This document shows positions 33,468-40,897 of a DNA stretch of 46,730 nucleotides, piece by piece; within the stretch, counting starts at the first letter, position 1; each line of letters begins with the position of its first letter. A program made the position numbers and the translations under genes. The notes below the pieces were generated by a model, which ran no database searches, had not been told where the DNA came from, and worked only from the letters and a program-made list of their open reading frames with translations. This stretch comes from an uncultured Thermomicrobiales bacterium (GTDB taxonomy: Bacteria; Chloroflexota; Chloroflexia; Thermomicrobiales; CADCWN01): NCBI GenBank assembly GCA_902806415.1, contig CADCWN010000149.1:1-46730 (forward strand). The letters are read 5' to 3'.

Positions 33468-34352
33468 GTGACGGCAGAGTGCGAGATGACCGCGACGATC
33501 CTCGATGGGCGGGCCGTGGCCGAGACCCTGCGCGCCGAGTTGCGCGCCGAGAGCGCCACCCTCGCGGCGCGACTCGGCTTCACCCCCATCCTGGCAATCG
33601 TCAGCGTCGGCGATGACCCGGCCGCGCGCTCCTACGTCGCCGGGATCCGCCGTGCCTGCGAGCGCACGGGGATCGCCTGCCGTCCACTGGAACTGCCCCT
33701 GGCGACGACTGCGGTCGGGTTGCGCGCGGCGATCGACGAGCTCAATGCCGATCGGGGGGTTTGCGGCGTCCTCGCCACCCTCCCCCTCCCCCCCCACCTG
33801 CCGACCAGCGTGATCGCCGACTCCCTCGCCCCGGAGAAAGATATCGACGGGATCACCACGACGAACGCCGGTCGCCTCGCCTTCGGCTGGCCGACCTTCG
33901 CCCCGAACACCCCGGCGGGCGGGATGGAGATGCTGCGCCGCTACAATATCCCCATCGCCGGTAACCATGCGGTCGTCGTCGGGCGCAGCGGAATTGTCGG
34001 CAAGCCGATGGCGCTGATGCTCCTGGCGGCCGACGCGACCGTCACGATCTGCCACCGCCGCACGCCCAACCTCGCGGCGATCGTGCGCGGGGCGGACATC
34101 GTCGTCACCGCCGCCGGCCGGGCGCGGTTGATCACCGGGGCGATGCTCAAGCCGGGCGCGACGGTGATCGACTTCGGGATCAATTTCCCCGAGTGGGCAG
34201 GCGGCAAGATGGTCGGCGACGTGGATTTTGCCTCGGCGCTGCCGGTGGCAGGTGCGATCACGCCGGTGCCGGGCGGCACCGGCCCGGTGACGAACATGAT
34301 GCTGATGCGGAACACCCTCGCCGCCGCGCGCACCCTGCTCGACGGAGCATAG
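33468..34352 (+). CDS. folD: FolD-type methylene-THF dehydrogenase, cyclohydrolase lysine missing
   Basis: 294 residues. Normally bifunctional: methylene-THF dehydrogenase and methenyl-THF cyclohydrolase. Present: ILAIVSVGDDPAARSYV, LPLPPHLP, KDIDG (124-128), NAGRL, TPAGGMEML, the Rossmann motif GRSGIVGKPMA and PVPGGTGPVTNMML. The catalytic segment Y-V-x-x-K of E. coli (Tyr50, Lys54) reads Y56-V-A-G-I60, so the lysine is Ile, and the partner Gln98 in V-Q-L-P-L-P is Thr104. Loss of this Lys abolishes cyclohydrolase activity in the human enzyme. Dehydrogenase residues look intact. GTG 33468 follows GGAGAAG by 7 bases. Sits between fchA and fhs. Confidence 0.92.
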   Translation: MTAECEMTATILDGRAVAETLRAELRAESATLAARLGFTPILAIVSVGDDPAARSYVAGIRRACERTGIACRPLELPLATTAVGLRAAIDELNADRGVCGVLATLPLPPHLPTSVIADSLAPEKDIDGITTTNAGRLAFGWPTFAPNTPAGGMEMLRRYNIPIAGNHAVVVGRSGIVGKPMALMLLAADATVTICHRRTPNLAAIVRGADIVVTAAGRARLITGAMLKPGATVIDFGINFPEWAGGKMVGDVDFASALPVAGAITPVPGGTGPVTNMMLMRNTLAAARTLLDGA

Positions 34353-34409
34353 CTCCCCTCCCCTCCTCACCACTCACGATCGACTGCTCACGAGTATCCA
34401 AACCGGCGA

Positions 34410-34418
34410 TGCTATACT
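34410..34418 (+). promoter_or_regulatory. Extended -10 promoter of fhs
   Basis: TGCTATACT at 34410-34418, then CCGG. It implies a leader of about 205 bases before fhs. No THF or ZTP riboswitch consensus is recognisable in that leader. Confidence 0.5.
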
Positions 34419-34630
34419 CCGGCTGCGCCCGCGCACCGGTTCAGGGGCGCGCAGGCACTGGCACGCAGCCTCGCTCGATGCAACCGCCCATCCTCGTCCC
34501 GTGCCACTCGCCCGCGTTCCTCGCCGGTGGCCCAGCGCCAGCGTCACCGCAACGCGCGAGGGAGACAACGACGGCGCGAAGTAGGCCAGGGTACTGACGG
34601 CAGCAAAGACGGACAGGGATAATCGGAGGG

Positions 34631-36328
34631 ATGATGGAGTCGGACCTGACGATCGCGCAGGCGGCGCGGCTGAAACCGATCGCGGCGATCGCGGCGGATC
34701 TGGGGCTGCACGACGATGACCTGGAGCCATACGGACGCTACAAGGCCAAGCTCTCCCTGAATACGACCGAACGCCTGAGCGAGCGACCCGACGCCAAATA
34801 TATCGTCGTCACCGCGATCACCCCGACGCCGCTCGGTGAGGGGAAGACGACGACGACGGTCGGGCTCGGCCAGGCGCTGGGCAAGATCGGCAAGCGCCCG
34901 CTCGTCGCGATCCGCCAGGCGTCGCAAGGGCCGGTCTTCGGGATCAAAGGCGGCGCGGCGGGCGGCGGCTACGCCCAGGTCGTGCCGATGGAAGACCTCA
35001 ATCTCCACCTCACCGGCGACTTCCACGCCGTCGCCGCCGCGCACAACGAGTGCGCCGCCTTCCTCGACAACCACATCTATCAGGGGAACGCGCTGCGGAT
35101 CGATCCGGCGACCGTCACCTGGCGGCGCGTCCTCGACGTGAACGATCGCGCCCTGCGCCAGATCGCGCAGGGGCTCGGCGGCAAGGCGAACGGCCCGGTC
35201 CGTGAGACCGGCTTCGACATCACGGCGGCCTCGGAGGTGATGGCGATCCTCGCGCTGGCCACCGGTCGGCGCGACCTGCGCGAACGCCTGGGGCGGATTT
35301 TCCTGGCGCAGGATGTTGATGGCAATCCGATCACCGCCGAGCAGATCGGGGCGGCGGGGATGATGGCCGCGCTGCTGAAAGATGCCCTGCTGCCGAATCT
35401 GCTGCAAACCCTGGAGAACACCCCCGCCCTCGTCCACGCCGGGCCGTTCGGCAATATCGCGCACGGCAACAGCTCGATCGTCGCCGATCAGATCGGCCGC
35501 AAGCTGGGCGACTACCTGATCACCGAGGCCGGCTTCGGGGCCGATCTCGGGGCCGAGAAGTTTTTCAACATCAAGTGCCGCGCCAGCAGGATGGCCCCCG
35601 ACGCGGCGGTGTTGGTGACGACGATCCGCGCGCTGAAGGCGCACAGCGGCCAGTTCCGCATCGTCGCCGGTCGCGCCCTCCCCGCGGCCCTCGTCGCCGA
35701 GAACCTCGATGCGCTGCGGGGGGGGATGCCGAACATGATCAAGCAGATCGAGAATGTGCGGCTGCACGGCGTGCCGGTCGTCGTGGCGGTCAACCACTTC
35801 CCGACCGACACCGCCGCCGAGATCGCCCTGGTGCGCGAGGCGGCACTCGCTGCGGGGGCGACCGAGGCGGTCGTCAGCAAGGTCTTCGCCGAGGGCGGCG
35901 CGGGCGGGGTCGAGTTGGCCGAGGCGGTCGTGCGCGCCGCCGAGATCGGCGCGTCGTTCCGCTTCCTCTACGAACTCGACGCGCCGATTAAGGAGAAGAT
36001 CGCCACGATCGCCACGAAGATTTATGGCGCGAGCGGCGTCACCTTCGAGCCGACCGCCGAGCGGGCGATCCGCGACTTCACGCGCCTCGGCTTCGACAAG
36101 CTGCCGATCTGCATGGCGAAGACGCATCTCTCCCTCGCGGATAATCCCGCGCTGCACGGCCGACCGAGCGGCTTCACGGTGACGATCCGCGACGTGCGCG
36201 CCTCGGTCGGCGCGGGCTTCCTCTACCCGCTCGCCGGCCAGATGATGACGATGCCGGGTCTCGGCTCGTCGCCCGGCGGCTTGCGGGTGGACATCGATGA
36301 GCAGGGGCGGATCAACGGGCTGAACTGA
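34631..36328 (+). CDS. fhs: Formate-tetrahydrofolate ligase
   Basis: ATP-dependent formation of 10-formyl-THF from formate, 565 residues, full length. Motifs: KYIVVTAITPTPLGEGKTTTTVGLGQAL (ATP-binding P-loop near 58-85), RQASQGPVFGIKGGAAGGGYAQVVPMEDLNLHLTGDFHAV, LDVNDRALR, HAGPFGNIAHGNSS, LITEAGFGADLGAEKFFNIKCR, and the C-terminal YPLAGQMMTMPGLGSSPG. Two adjacent ATG codons (34631, 34634) follow GGAGGG; the second has the better spacing. With folD and fchA it gives a complete formate to methylene-THF route. Confidence 0.97.
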   Translation: MMESDLTIAQAARLKPIAAIAADLGLHDDDLEPYGRYKAKLSLNTTERLSERPDAKYIVVTAITPTPLGEGKTTTTVGLGQALGKIGKRPLVAIRQASQGPVFGIKGGAAGGGYAQVVPMEDLNLHLTGDFHAVAAAHNECAAFLDNHIYQGNALRIDPATVTWRRVLDVNDRALRQIAQGLGGKANGPVRETGFDITAASEVMAILALATGRRDLRERLGRIFLAQDVDGNPITAEQIGAAGMMAALLKDALLPNLLQTLENTPALVHAGPFGNIAHGNSSIVADQIGRKLGDYLITEAGFGADLGAEKFFNIKCRASRMAPDAAVLVTTIRALKAHSGQFRIVAGRALPAALVAENLDALRGGMPNMIKQIENVRLHGVPVVVAVNHFPTDTAAEIALVREAALAAGATEAVVSKVFAEGGAGGVELAEAVVRAAEIGASFRFLYELDAPIKEKIATIATKIYGASGVTFEPTAERAIRDFTRLGFDKLPICMAKTHLSLADNPALHGRPSGFTVTIRDVRASVGAGFLYPLAGQMMTMPGLGSSPGGLRVDIDEQGRINGLN

Positions 36329-36344
36329 GCGACGAGGGATGCGG

Positions 36345-36535
36345 CCCTCACCCCCGGCTCGCTCCGGATGAACCGGGTTCATCCTGCTGCAAGTAAGGAC
36401 AATGCCCGGATGAACCGGATACTATGCGCTCGCCACCCCCTCTCCCCATTCGAGGAGAGGGGGAGGAGCGTTGCGGGCCAGTGCTCCTCACCCTCTCGCT
36501 TCAGGGGAGGGTCGCCGCCGGAGCGGCGGGGAAAG
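36345..36535. repeat. Gene-free region with repeats: CCGGATGAACCGG pair and two-hairpin repeat copy 4
   Basis: CCGGATGAACCGG occurs at 36364-36376 and 36406-36418; the first is part of the perfect palindrome GGATGAACC-G-GGTTCATCC (36366-36384). From about 36433 the dispersed repeat follows: CCCTCTCCCC...GAGAGGG, CCCTCTCGCTTCAGGGGAGGG and CGCCGCCGG..CGGCGG. No gene in 36329-36676. Confidence 0.75.
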
Positions 36536-36676
36536 GTACGTCTTCGGCCACAAATCTACAATCAGCGATTGCCACACGTTTCTTGAAACGACATGCCAAG
36601 TTGCTGCGTACACTATGCTAAGCAACGCCCGACAACGAAGTGATCGCGCTATTGGCGGCAAGCGGAGGAGCGAACG

Positions 36677-37159
36677 ATGGATGCTCAGACGATCGATCTC
36701 GTCAAGCGCACGGCGCAACGCTCACTCGCCTATGCGGCGGGGGCGGGCGCGGCCCTAATTGTTCTCCAACTACTCAGCAAGATCCCCTTCCTCGGGTTCG
36801 CCTTCTCCTGCCTCTATCTATTTGCCATCCTCGGCGCGGCCTTCGGGATCGGCTACCTCGTCACCCCGAAGATGACCGGGCTGCCGTATGGACAATCAAA
36901 GGCGATACTGGCCCTCTGGATTGGCATCGGCGTAGCGTTGCCGCTGGCGGTCGCGCTGGTCGTCGCCGGCCTGGTCGGGAGTCTCTACGACATCTTCACC
37001 GACTACTACTCCTTGTTCGGGAAGGTCTTCGCCGTCCTCGGCTCGATCTTCTCGGGACTCGTCGGCGGGCTTCTGATCGGCACGGCGCTCGCTTGGCTCG
37101 GCTCCTACTTCGCCCTCGATCGCAACCCGAACATCCAGCCCGCCGAGCGCCCATTCTGA
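36677..37159 (+). CDS. Small integral membrane protein, paralogue A
   Basis: 160 residues with about four TM helices: AAGAGAALIVLQLL, FAFSCLYLFAILGAAFGIGYLV, AILALWIGIGVALPLAVALVVAGLVG and a last one FAVLGSIFSGLVGGLLIGTALAWLGSYFAL. N-terminus MDAQTIDLVKRTAQRS, C-terminus FALDRNPNIQPAERPF. No known family recognised. GGAGGAGCGAACG precedes ATG. The next gene shares its layout: the N-terminus VDQQSTNLTKRA, a central V(T)PK segment, and the end FLGSLIALDRARPAQYY. A strong terminator separates the two. Confidence 0.75.
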   Translation: MDAQTIDLVKRTAQRSLAYAAGAGAALIVLQLLSKIPFLGFAFSCLYLFAILGAAFGIGYLVTPKMTGLPYGQSKAILALWIGIGVALPLAVALVVAGLVGSLYDIFTDYYSLFGKVFAVLGSIFSGLVGGLLIGTALAWLGSYFALDRNPNIQPAERPF

Positions 37160-37175
37160 GCGGTATCGTCGCCGC

Positions 37176-37212
37176 AAGCCCCCAGCCCAGCATTGGGCCG
37201 GGGGCTTCTTTA
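37176..37212 (+). terminator. Intrinsic terminator between the membrane paralogues
   Basis: AAGCCCCC (37176-37183) pairs with GGGGGCTT (37200-37207), with inner GCCCA/TGGGC, then CTTTACT. Confidence 0.88.
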
Positions 37213-37288
37213 CTCATCAATCGCACCTTGGCGCACAGCGGTTTGGTCTGAGCCACGGCGTGACGTCGGGCGACGGGAGGGGAAGGGC

Positions 37289-37348
37289 GTGGACCAGCAA
37301 TCGACCAATCTGACGAAGCGGGCGATCCTGGCCTCGTGGCATGGGCGG
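37289..37348 (+). other. Displaced 5' end of paralogue B (probable frameshift)
   Basis: Good ribosome binding site and GTG 37289, then about 16 codons homologous to the start of paralogue A, in the frame one base away from the body of the gene. Confidence 0.65.
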
Positions 37349-37767
37349 CGGGGCTCGCGGGGATCCTTTTCGTGACCGGCTTCGTCCCTTGCTGCGGCTT
37401 CCTGCTCTTCCCCGCCGGTGCCGTGGGGATCGCCGCCCTCGTCGTGCCGAAACTCGGCCTTTACCCGACGCCGGAGACGAAGAACTCGCTCGCGCTCAAC
37501 ATCGGCTTCGGTGTCGGCGTCACGACAATGGGAAGTCTGGTCGTCGCCACGCTGCTCAGTCAGCTGATCGGTTTCCTGTTCATCGGCATCAGCAGCGCCC
37601 TGAGCCAGGATCTGGGCGGCTTGACCTTCGGACTCTCGTTCGGCCTGATCGCGCTCGTCGCCTACCTCGTCGTCGCCATCATCGGTGGCCTGGCCGTCGG
37701 CACCCTCTGCGGCTTCCTCGGCAGCCTGATCGCGCTCGATCGCGCGCGGCCAGCGCAATACTACTGA
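37336..37767 (+). CDS. Small integral membrane protein, paralogue B (5' end frameshifted)
   Basis: 143 residues from GTG 37336, with four TM helices and the ending GSLIALDRARPAQYY like paralogue A. The natural start appears to be GTG 37289, after GGGAGGGGAAGGGC: it encodes VDQQSTNLTKRAILAS, matching the N-terminus of paralogue A, but that frame ends at a TGA shortly after. From 37289 to 37767 there are 479 bases, one short of a whole number of codons, so a single-base loss between about 37330 and 37350 would explain it. The gene is therefore either broken, a sequencing error, or read from the weak internal GTG. Function unknown. Confidence 0.6.
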   Translation: MAWAAGLAGILFVTGFVPCCGFLLFPAGAVGIAALVVPKLGLYPTPETKNSLALNIGFGVGVTTMGSLVVATLLSQLIGFLFIGISSALSQDLGGLTFGLSFGLIALVAYLVVAIIGGLAVGTLCGFLGSLIALDRARPAQYY

Positions 37768-37777
37768 GGCTCACTTT

Positions 37778-37795
37778 AGCCCGCGCAGGCGGGTT
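37778..37795. terminator. Small hairpin after paralogue B
   Basis: AGCCCGC (37778-37784), loop GCAG, GCGGGTT (37789-37795). REP-like; may act as a weak terminator. Confidence 0.4.
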
Positions 37796-37852
37796 ACGCC
37801 TTGCATCAGTATTTCATGGCCTCAAGGCACAGGGTGCCGCCGATTGAAATCA

Positions 37853-38006
37853 GCGCTCCCTGCCTGCGGCCACGAAGTCCCTGCGGGACTATGTTGCCAG
37901 GTGATTGCCCTCACGCCACAACGCCTCCGCATTCGTACCCAGTCCACTTCAGTGGACCGTGGTCCTCTGCGTCGTCAGAGGGTTCGTGGCCGCAGGCAGG
38001 GAGCGC
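37853..38006. repeat. 154-bp element with perfect 24-bp terminal inverted repeats
   Basis: Arms 37853-37876 and 37983-38006 are exact reverse complements. Inside are two more small palindromes, AGTCCCTGCGGGACT and GTCCACTTCAGTGGAC. Adjacent to it is GCCGGAT-TC-ATCCGGC (38005-38020). It lies between the convergent paralogue B gene and thiS. Looks like a MITE or composite REP; no transposase and no clear target duplication. Confidence 0.85.
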
Positions 38007-38032
38007 CGGATTCATCCGGCCTCCTCAACCAC

Positions 38033-38248
38033 TCAGCCACCGCCGACGAAGTGGACGATCTCCAACTTGTCGTCGGCGACAACCCGCGTCTCCGGGAACT
38101 CGGCACGCCGCAACACTCGCCCGTTGTGCTCGACGGCCACCAGCGTCGTGTGGATACCGCGTCGCTCCAGCAGCGCCGCGACCGTCAGCCCATCCGGCAA
38201 CTCCTCTTCTCGCCCGTTGATCGTCACGCGCAGCGTCGCGCTTGTCAT
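38033..38248 (-). CDS. thiS: Thiamine biosynthesis sulfur carrier ThiS
   Basis: Ubiquitin-fold sulfur carrier, 71 residues. It delivers sulfur as a C-terminal thiocarboxylate to ThiG for thiazole formation. Visible: LRVTINGREEELPDGLTVAALLERRGIH, VAVEHNGRVLRRAEFPETRVVADDKLEIVHFVGGG with the required terminal Gly-Gly. ATG 38248 overlaps the tenI stop (ATGA) and is preceded by GGGAAGGAAG. Last gene of the TPP-riboswitch operon. No thiF, the usual adenylating enzyme, is in the window. Confidence 0.95.
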   Translation of the reverse strand: MTSATLRVTINGREEELPDGLTVAALLERRGIHTTLVAVEHNGRVLRRAEFPETRVVADDKLEIVHFVGGG

Positions 38249-38940
38249 CTTCCTTCCCCTTCGATAACCGCCCGCAACCGCACGACCGCGCGACCCGGCT
38301 CCGGCGCGCACAGCACGCCGGACATCACCGCGACGCCCCACGCTCCGGCGGCGAGAGTGGCGGCGACATTCCCTTCGTCGATCCCGCCGATCGCGATGAT
38401 CGGCAGCGCGACCGACCCTGCGACCGCCGTCACCAGCGACAGCCCGGCGGGCGCGCGGCCCGGCTTGCTCGCCGTGGCGAAGATCGTCCCGAGGATGAGG
38501 TAGTCGGCCCCTTCCTCGGCGGCCTCCCTCGCCCCCTCCATACTGTGGACCGAGCGACCGACCCACCCCGGCGGGCCGAGCGCCGCCCGCGCCGCCGCGA
38601 CCGAACTCGCCCCCTCTGGCAAATGGACACCCGCCGCGCCGACCGCCCGCGCCACCTCCAGAGATCCATTGACGATCAGCGGCGTGTCGCCGAGCACGGC
38701 GCGCAGCGATTCCGCCTCGCGCCGCAGTCCAACCTCCCCTAGATCCTTCTCGCGCAGCTGCACCGCGCCGATCCCGGCGCGCGCCGCCTCCGAGATGATC
38801 GCCGCTTGCGGGTGCTCGCGGCAGAGCGCGCGATTGGTGATCAGGTGCAGGCGCGGCACGGGCGGGCGGACACCGGCGGCAGCCGCATCGGAGGCAGCCG
38901 CCGGGTGCGATGCGCACTCGGGGCGCGCGAGACCATTCAT
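38245..38940 (-). CDS. tenI: TenI-like thiazole tautomerase (ThiE homologue)
   Basis: 231 residues, TIM-barrel of the ThiE/TenI family with a 25-residue Ala-rich N-terminal extension. Compared with the ThiE encoded next door, the N-D-R of the pyrophosphate site is N-G-S (LIVNGSLEVARAVGAAGVHLPEGA), and the loop reads GRSVHSMEGA with the His that is catalytic in B. subtilis TenI. So it is probably the aromatising tautomerase that converts the ThiG product, not a second thiamine phosphate synthase. The start overlaps nothing; it lies 4 bases after the thiE stop, and its own stop overlaps thiS. Confidence 0.85.
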   Translation of the reverse strand: MNGLARPECASHPAAASDAAAAGVRPPVPRLHLITNRALCREHPQAAIISEAARAGIGAVQLREKDLGEVGLRREAESLRAVLGDTPLIVNGSLEVARAVGAAGVHLPEGASSVAAARAALGPPGWVGRSVHSMEGAREAAEEGADYLILGTIFATASKPGRAPAGLSLVTAVAGSVALPIIAIGGIDEGNVAATLAAGAWGVAVMSGVLCAPEPGRAVVRLRAVIEGEGR

Positions 38941-38944
38941 CGGC

Positions 38945-39583
38945 TCACCCGTGCGCCGACGCGATCCGGCGCTTCAGGTCGCGCGCGGCACGCTCGGGAT
39001 CGTCGGCCGCAACGATCGCGCTGACGACCGCCACCCCGGCGGCCCCCGCCGCGATCACCTCGGCGGCGTTCGTCACCCCGATCCCGCCGATCCCCACCAG
39101 CGGCAGTTCGACCGCCCCGGCGATCAGGCCGAGCAGGGCCGGGCCGGTCGGCGTGCCCGCGTCGGGTTTCGTCGCCGTGCCGTAGATCGCCCCGACCCCG
39201 AGGTAATCGGCCCCGGCGTCGCGCGCGGCCCGCGCCTCCGCGATCGTCGCCGCCGACACGCCGACGATCCGCCCCGCCCCGACCAGTTGGCGCGCGACCT
39301 CCGCCGGCAAATCATCCTGGCCGACGTGGACCCCGTCGGCGTCCAGCGCCAGGGCGAGATCAACGCGATCGTTGACGATGAGCAGCACGCCCGCCTCGCG
39401 CGTGATTGTCCGCAACGCCCGCCCGATCGCCAACTGCTCCCGGATCGGCAAGTCCTTGCCGCGCAACTGGACAGCATCGACCCCGCCGCGAATCGCCGCC
39501 CGCACGATCTCCGCCGTCTCCCGCCCGCGCGACAACTGCTCATCGGTCACAAGATAGAGCCCGAGCTTCAACTCAGGACGCAT
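38945..39583 (-). CDS. thiE: Thiamine phosphate synthase
   Basis: Joins HMP pyrophosphate and thiazole phosphate, 212 residues. Complete family motifs: LYLVTDEQLSRGR, AVQLRGKDLPIREQL, LLIVNDRVDLALALDADGVHVGQDDLP (pyrophosphate and Mg2+ site), GVSAATIAEARAARDAGADYLGVGAIYGTATKPDAG and LVGIGGIGVTNAAEVIAAGAAGVAVVSAI. Follows thiG after 163 bases that contain a long inverted repeat. Confidence 0.95.
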   Translation of the reverse strand: MRPELKLGLYLVTDEQLSRGRETAEIVRAAIRGGVDAVQLRGKDLPIREQLAIGRALRTITREAGVLLIVNDRVDLALALDADGVHVGQDDLPAEVARQLVGAGRIVGVSAATIAEARAARDAGADYLGVGAIYGTATKPDAGTPTGPALLGLIAGAVELPLVGIGGIGVTNAAEVIAAGAAGVAVVSAIVAADDPERAARDLKRRIASAHG

Positions 39584-39610
39584 CGCCGCTCCTCACGCTG
39601 AGAGAGAGGG

Positions 39611-39730
39611 AACAGGAGGCACGGAGACACGGAGAGGGCGGGAGAGGACGATTTGATTCATTCGTCCTTCATACTTCGTCATTCGTCATTCGTCACTTCC
39701 CGCCCCCTCCGTGTCTCCGTACCTCCTGTT
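39611..39730. repeat. Long inverted repeat with heptad loop, thiG-thiE gap
   Basis: AACAGGAGG(C/T)ACGGAGACACGG-type arms at 39611-39634 and 39707-39730 match at 23 of 24 positions, and pairing extends inward to about 35 bp. The loop (about 39657-39698) is a run of 7-base words such as TCATTCG and TCCTTCA. It could attenuate or stabilise the operon transcript. Confidence 0.85.
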
Positions 39731-39746
39731 ACCGGCCCCATTCGCC

Positions 39747-40562
39747 TTACCGCACCACCCCTGCGAGCGGGCTGCTGGCGGAGGCATAGGCTTTCTTCGG
39801 GATCCGCCCGGCCCCGAACGCCAGGTGGCCGGCCTCGACACCGAGGGCGATCGCGCGGGCCATCGCCGCCGGGTCGGCGGCCAGCGCGACGGCGCTATTG
39901 ACCAGGCAGGCGCTCGCCCCGAGTTCCATCGCCAGCGCGGCATCGGATGGCGCGCCGATCCCGGCATCGACCACGACCGGCACTGTCGCCTGCTCGATGA
40001 TGATCTCGATGTTGCGGCTGTTGGGGATCCCCTGCCCGGAGCCGATCGGCGAGGCCAGCGGCATCACCGTCGCGCAGCCGACCTCCTGCAAGTGCCGCGC
40101 GAGGATCGGGTCGGCGTTGATGTACGGCAGGACGGTGAAGCCCTCCTTGACCAGCTGCTCGGCGGCGCGCAGAGTGCCGATCGGATCCGGCAGCAGATAC
40201 TTCGGATCGGGGATCACCTCCAGCTTGATCCAGTCGGACAGCTCCATCGCCCGCGCCATGTGCGCGATCCGGATCGCCTCCTCGGCGGTGGCGCACCCGG
40301 CGGTGTTCGGCAGGATCGTGTACCTCTTCCAGTCAACATCTTCCAGCACCGAGCGGCTGGCCGGATCGTCGAAGTCGATCCGCCGCAGTGCCACGGTGAC
40401 GATCTCCACGTCGGCTGCCTCGAACGCTGCGAGCATCTCGGCGCTGTTGCGGTACTTGCCCGTCCCCAGCATCAGCCGTGAGCGGAACGTCTTGCCACCG
40501 ATCGTCAACTGGTCGGTGGCCATGCTGCGCGTCTCTTCGATACTGCTTCGCTGCTCGATCAT
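39747..40562 (-). CDS. thiG: Thiazole synthase
   Basis: Builds the thiazole phosphate from DXP, dehydroglycine and ThiS thiocarboxylate, 271 residues. Motifs: [124 protein letters not shown], and [34 protein letters not shown]; the Schiff-base lysine is in IKLEV. ATG 40562 overlaps the stop of the upstream small gene (ATGA) and follows AAGGGGCG. A later in-frame ATG (40523) is also possible. Confidence 0.95.
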   Translation of the reverse strand: MIEQRSSIEETRSMATDQLTIGGKTFRSRLMLGTGKYRNSAEMLAAFEAADVEIVTVALRRIDFDDPASRSVLEDVDWKRYTILPNTAGCATAEEAIRIAHMARAMELSDWIKLEVIPDPKYLLPDPIGTLRAAEQLVKEGFTVLPYINADPILARHLQEVGCATVMPLASPIGSGQGIPNSRNIEIIIEQATVPVVVDAGIGAPSDAALAMELGASACLVNSAVALAADPAAMARAIALGVEAGHLAFGAGRIPKKAYASASSPLAGVVR

Positions 40563-40897
40563 CGCCCCTTGCTCCTTTGCTTCTCCGCACGCTCCGACTT
40601 CGCCACCTTCACCGTTGCCCCGCGTTCCGGCTGCCGCCGCGCCTGCATGGCGGCCTTGGCCAACTCCTGCCGCCGTGCCCGCTCCACAGTCGCTGCCGCG
40701 ATCTCCTCTGCGGTGTACTGCGGTCGCGTGCGCCACAACATCCAGGCCAGCAGCAGGCCCAGCGCCGCGAAGATCGCCCCGACGTAGGGGCCATTCCCGC
40801 GCCACAACCAGACCTCGCCGAGGATGAACCCGAGCAGCCCGCCGGCGAGGGTCAACCCCGCGAAAAATCCCCACACCGGCGGCTTGCGGTGTCTCAT
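40559..40897 (-). CDS. Small two-TM protein in thiamine operon
   Basis: 112 residues, no family recognised. Two TM helices (about 8-28, [25 protein letters not shown], and 34-54, [17 protein letters not shown]) are followed by a charged cytoplasmic tail of about 55 residues ([26 protein letters not shown], likely coiled coil). Its ATG overlaps the thiD stop and its stop overlaps the thiG start, both as ATGA, so it is translationally coupled on both sides. This argues for a real gene and suggests a link to thiamine metabolism or uptake, but no function can be given. Confidence 0.8.
   Translation of the reverse strand: MRHRKPPVWGFFAGLTLAGGLLGFILGEVWLWRGNGPYVGAIFAALGLLLAWMLWRTRPQYTAEEIAAATVERARRQELAKAAMQARRQPERGATVKVAKSERAEKQRSKGR

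Noticed and set aside
34419..34630. Possible THF or ZTP riboswitch before fhs
   Set aside because: The long leader invited a check, but none of the conserved core sequences of these riboswitches is present.
34544..36382. 612-codon minus-strand open frame opposite fhs
   Set aside because: Antisense of a clear formate-THF ligase; composition biased to Arg, Asp, His, Gly.
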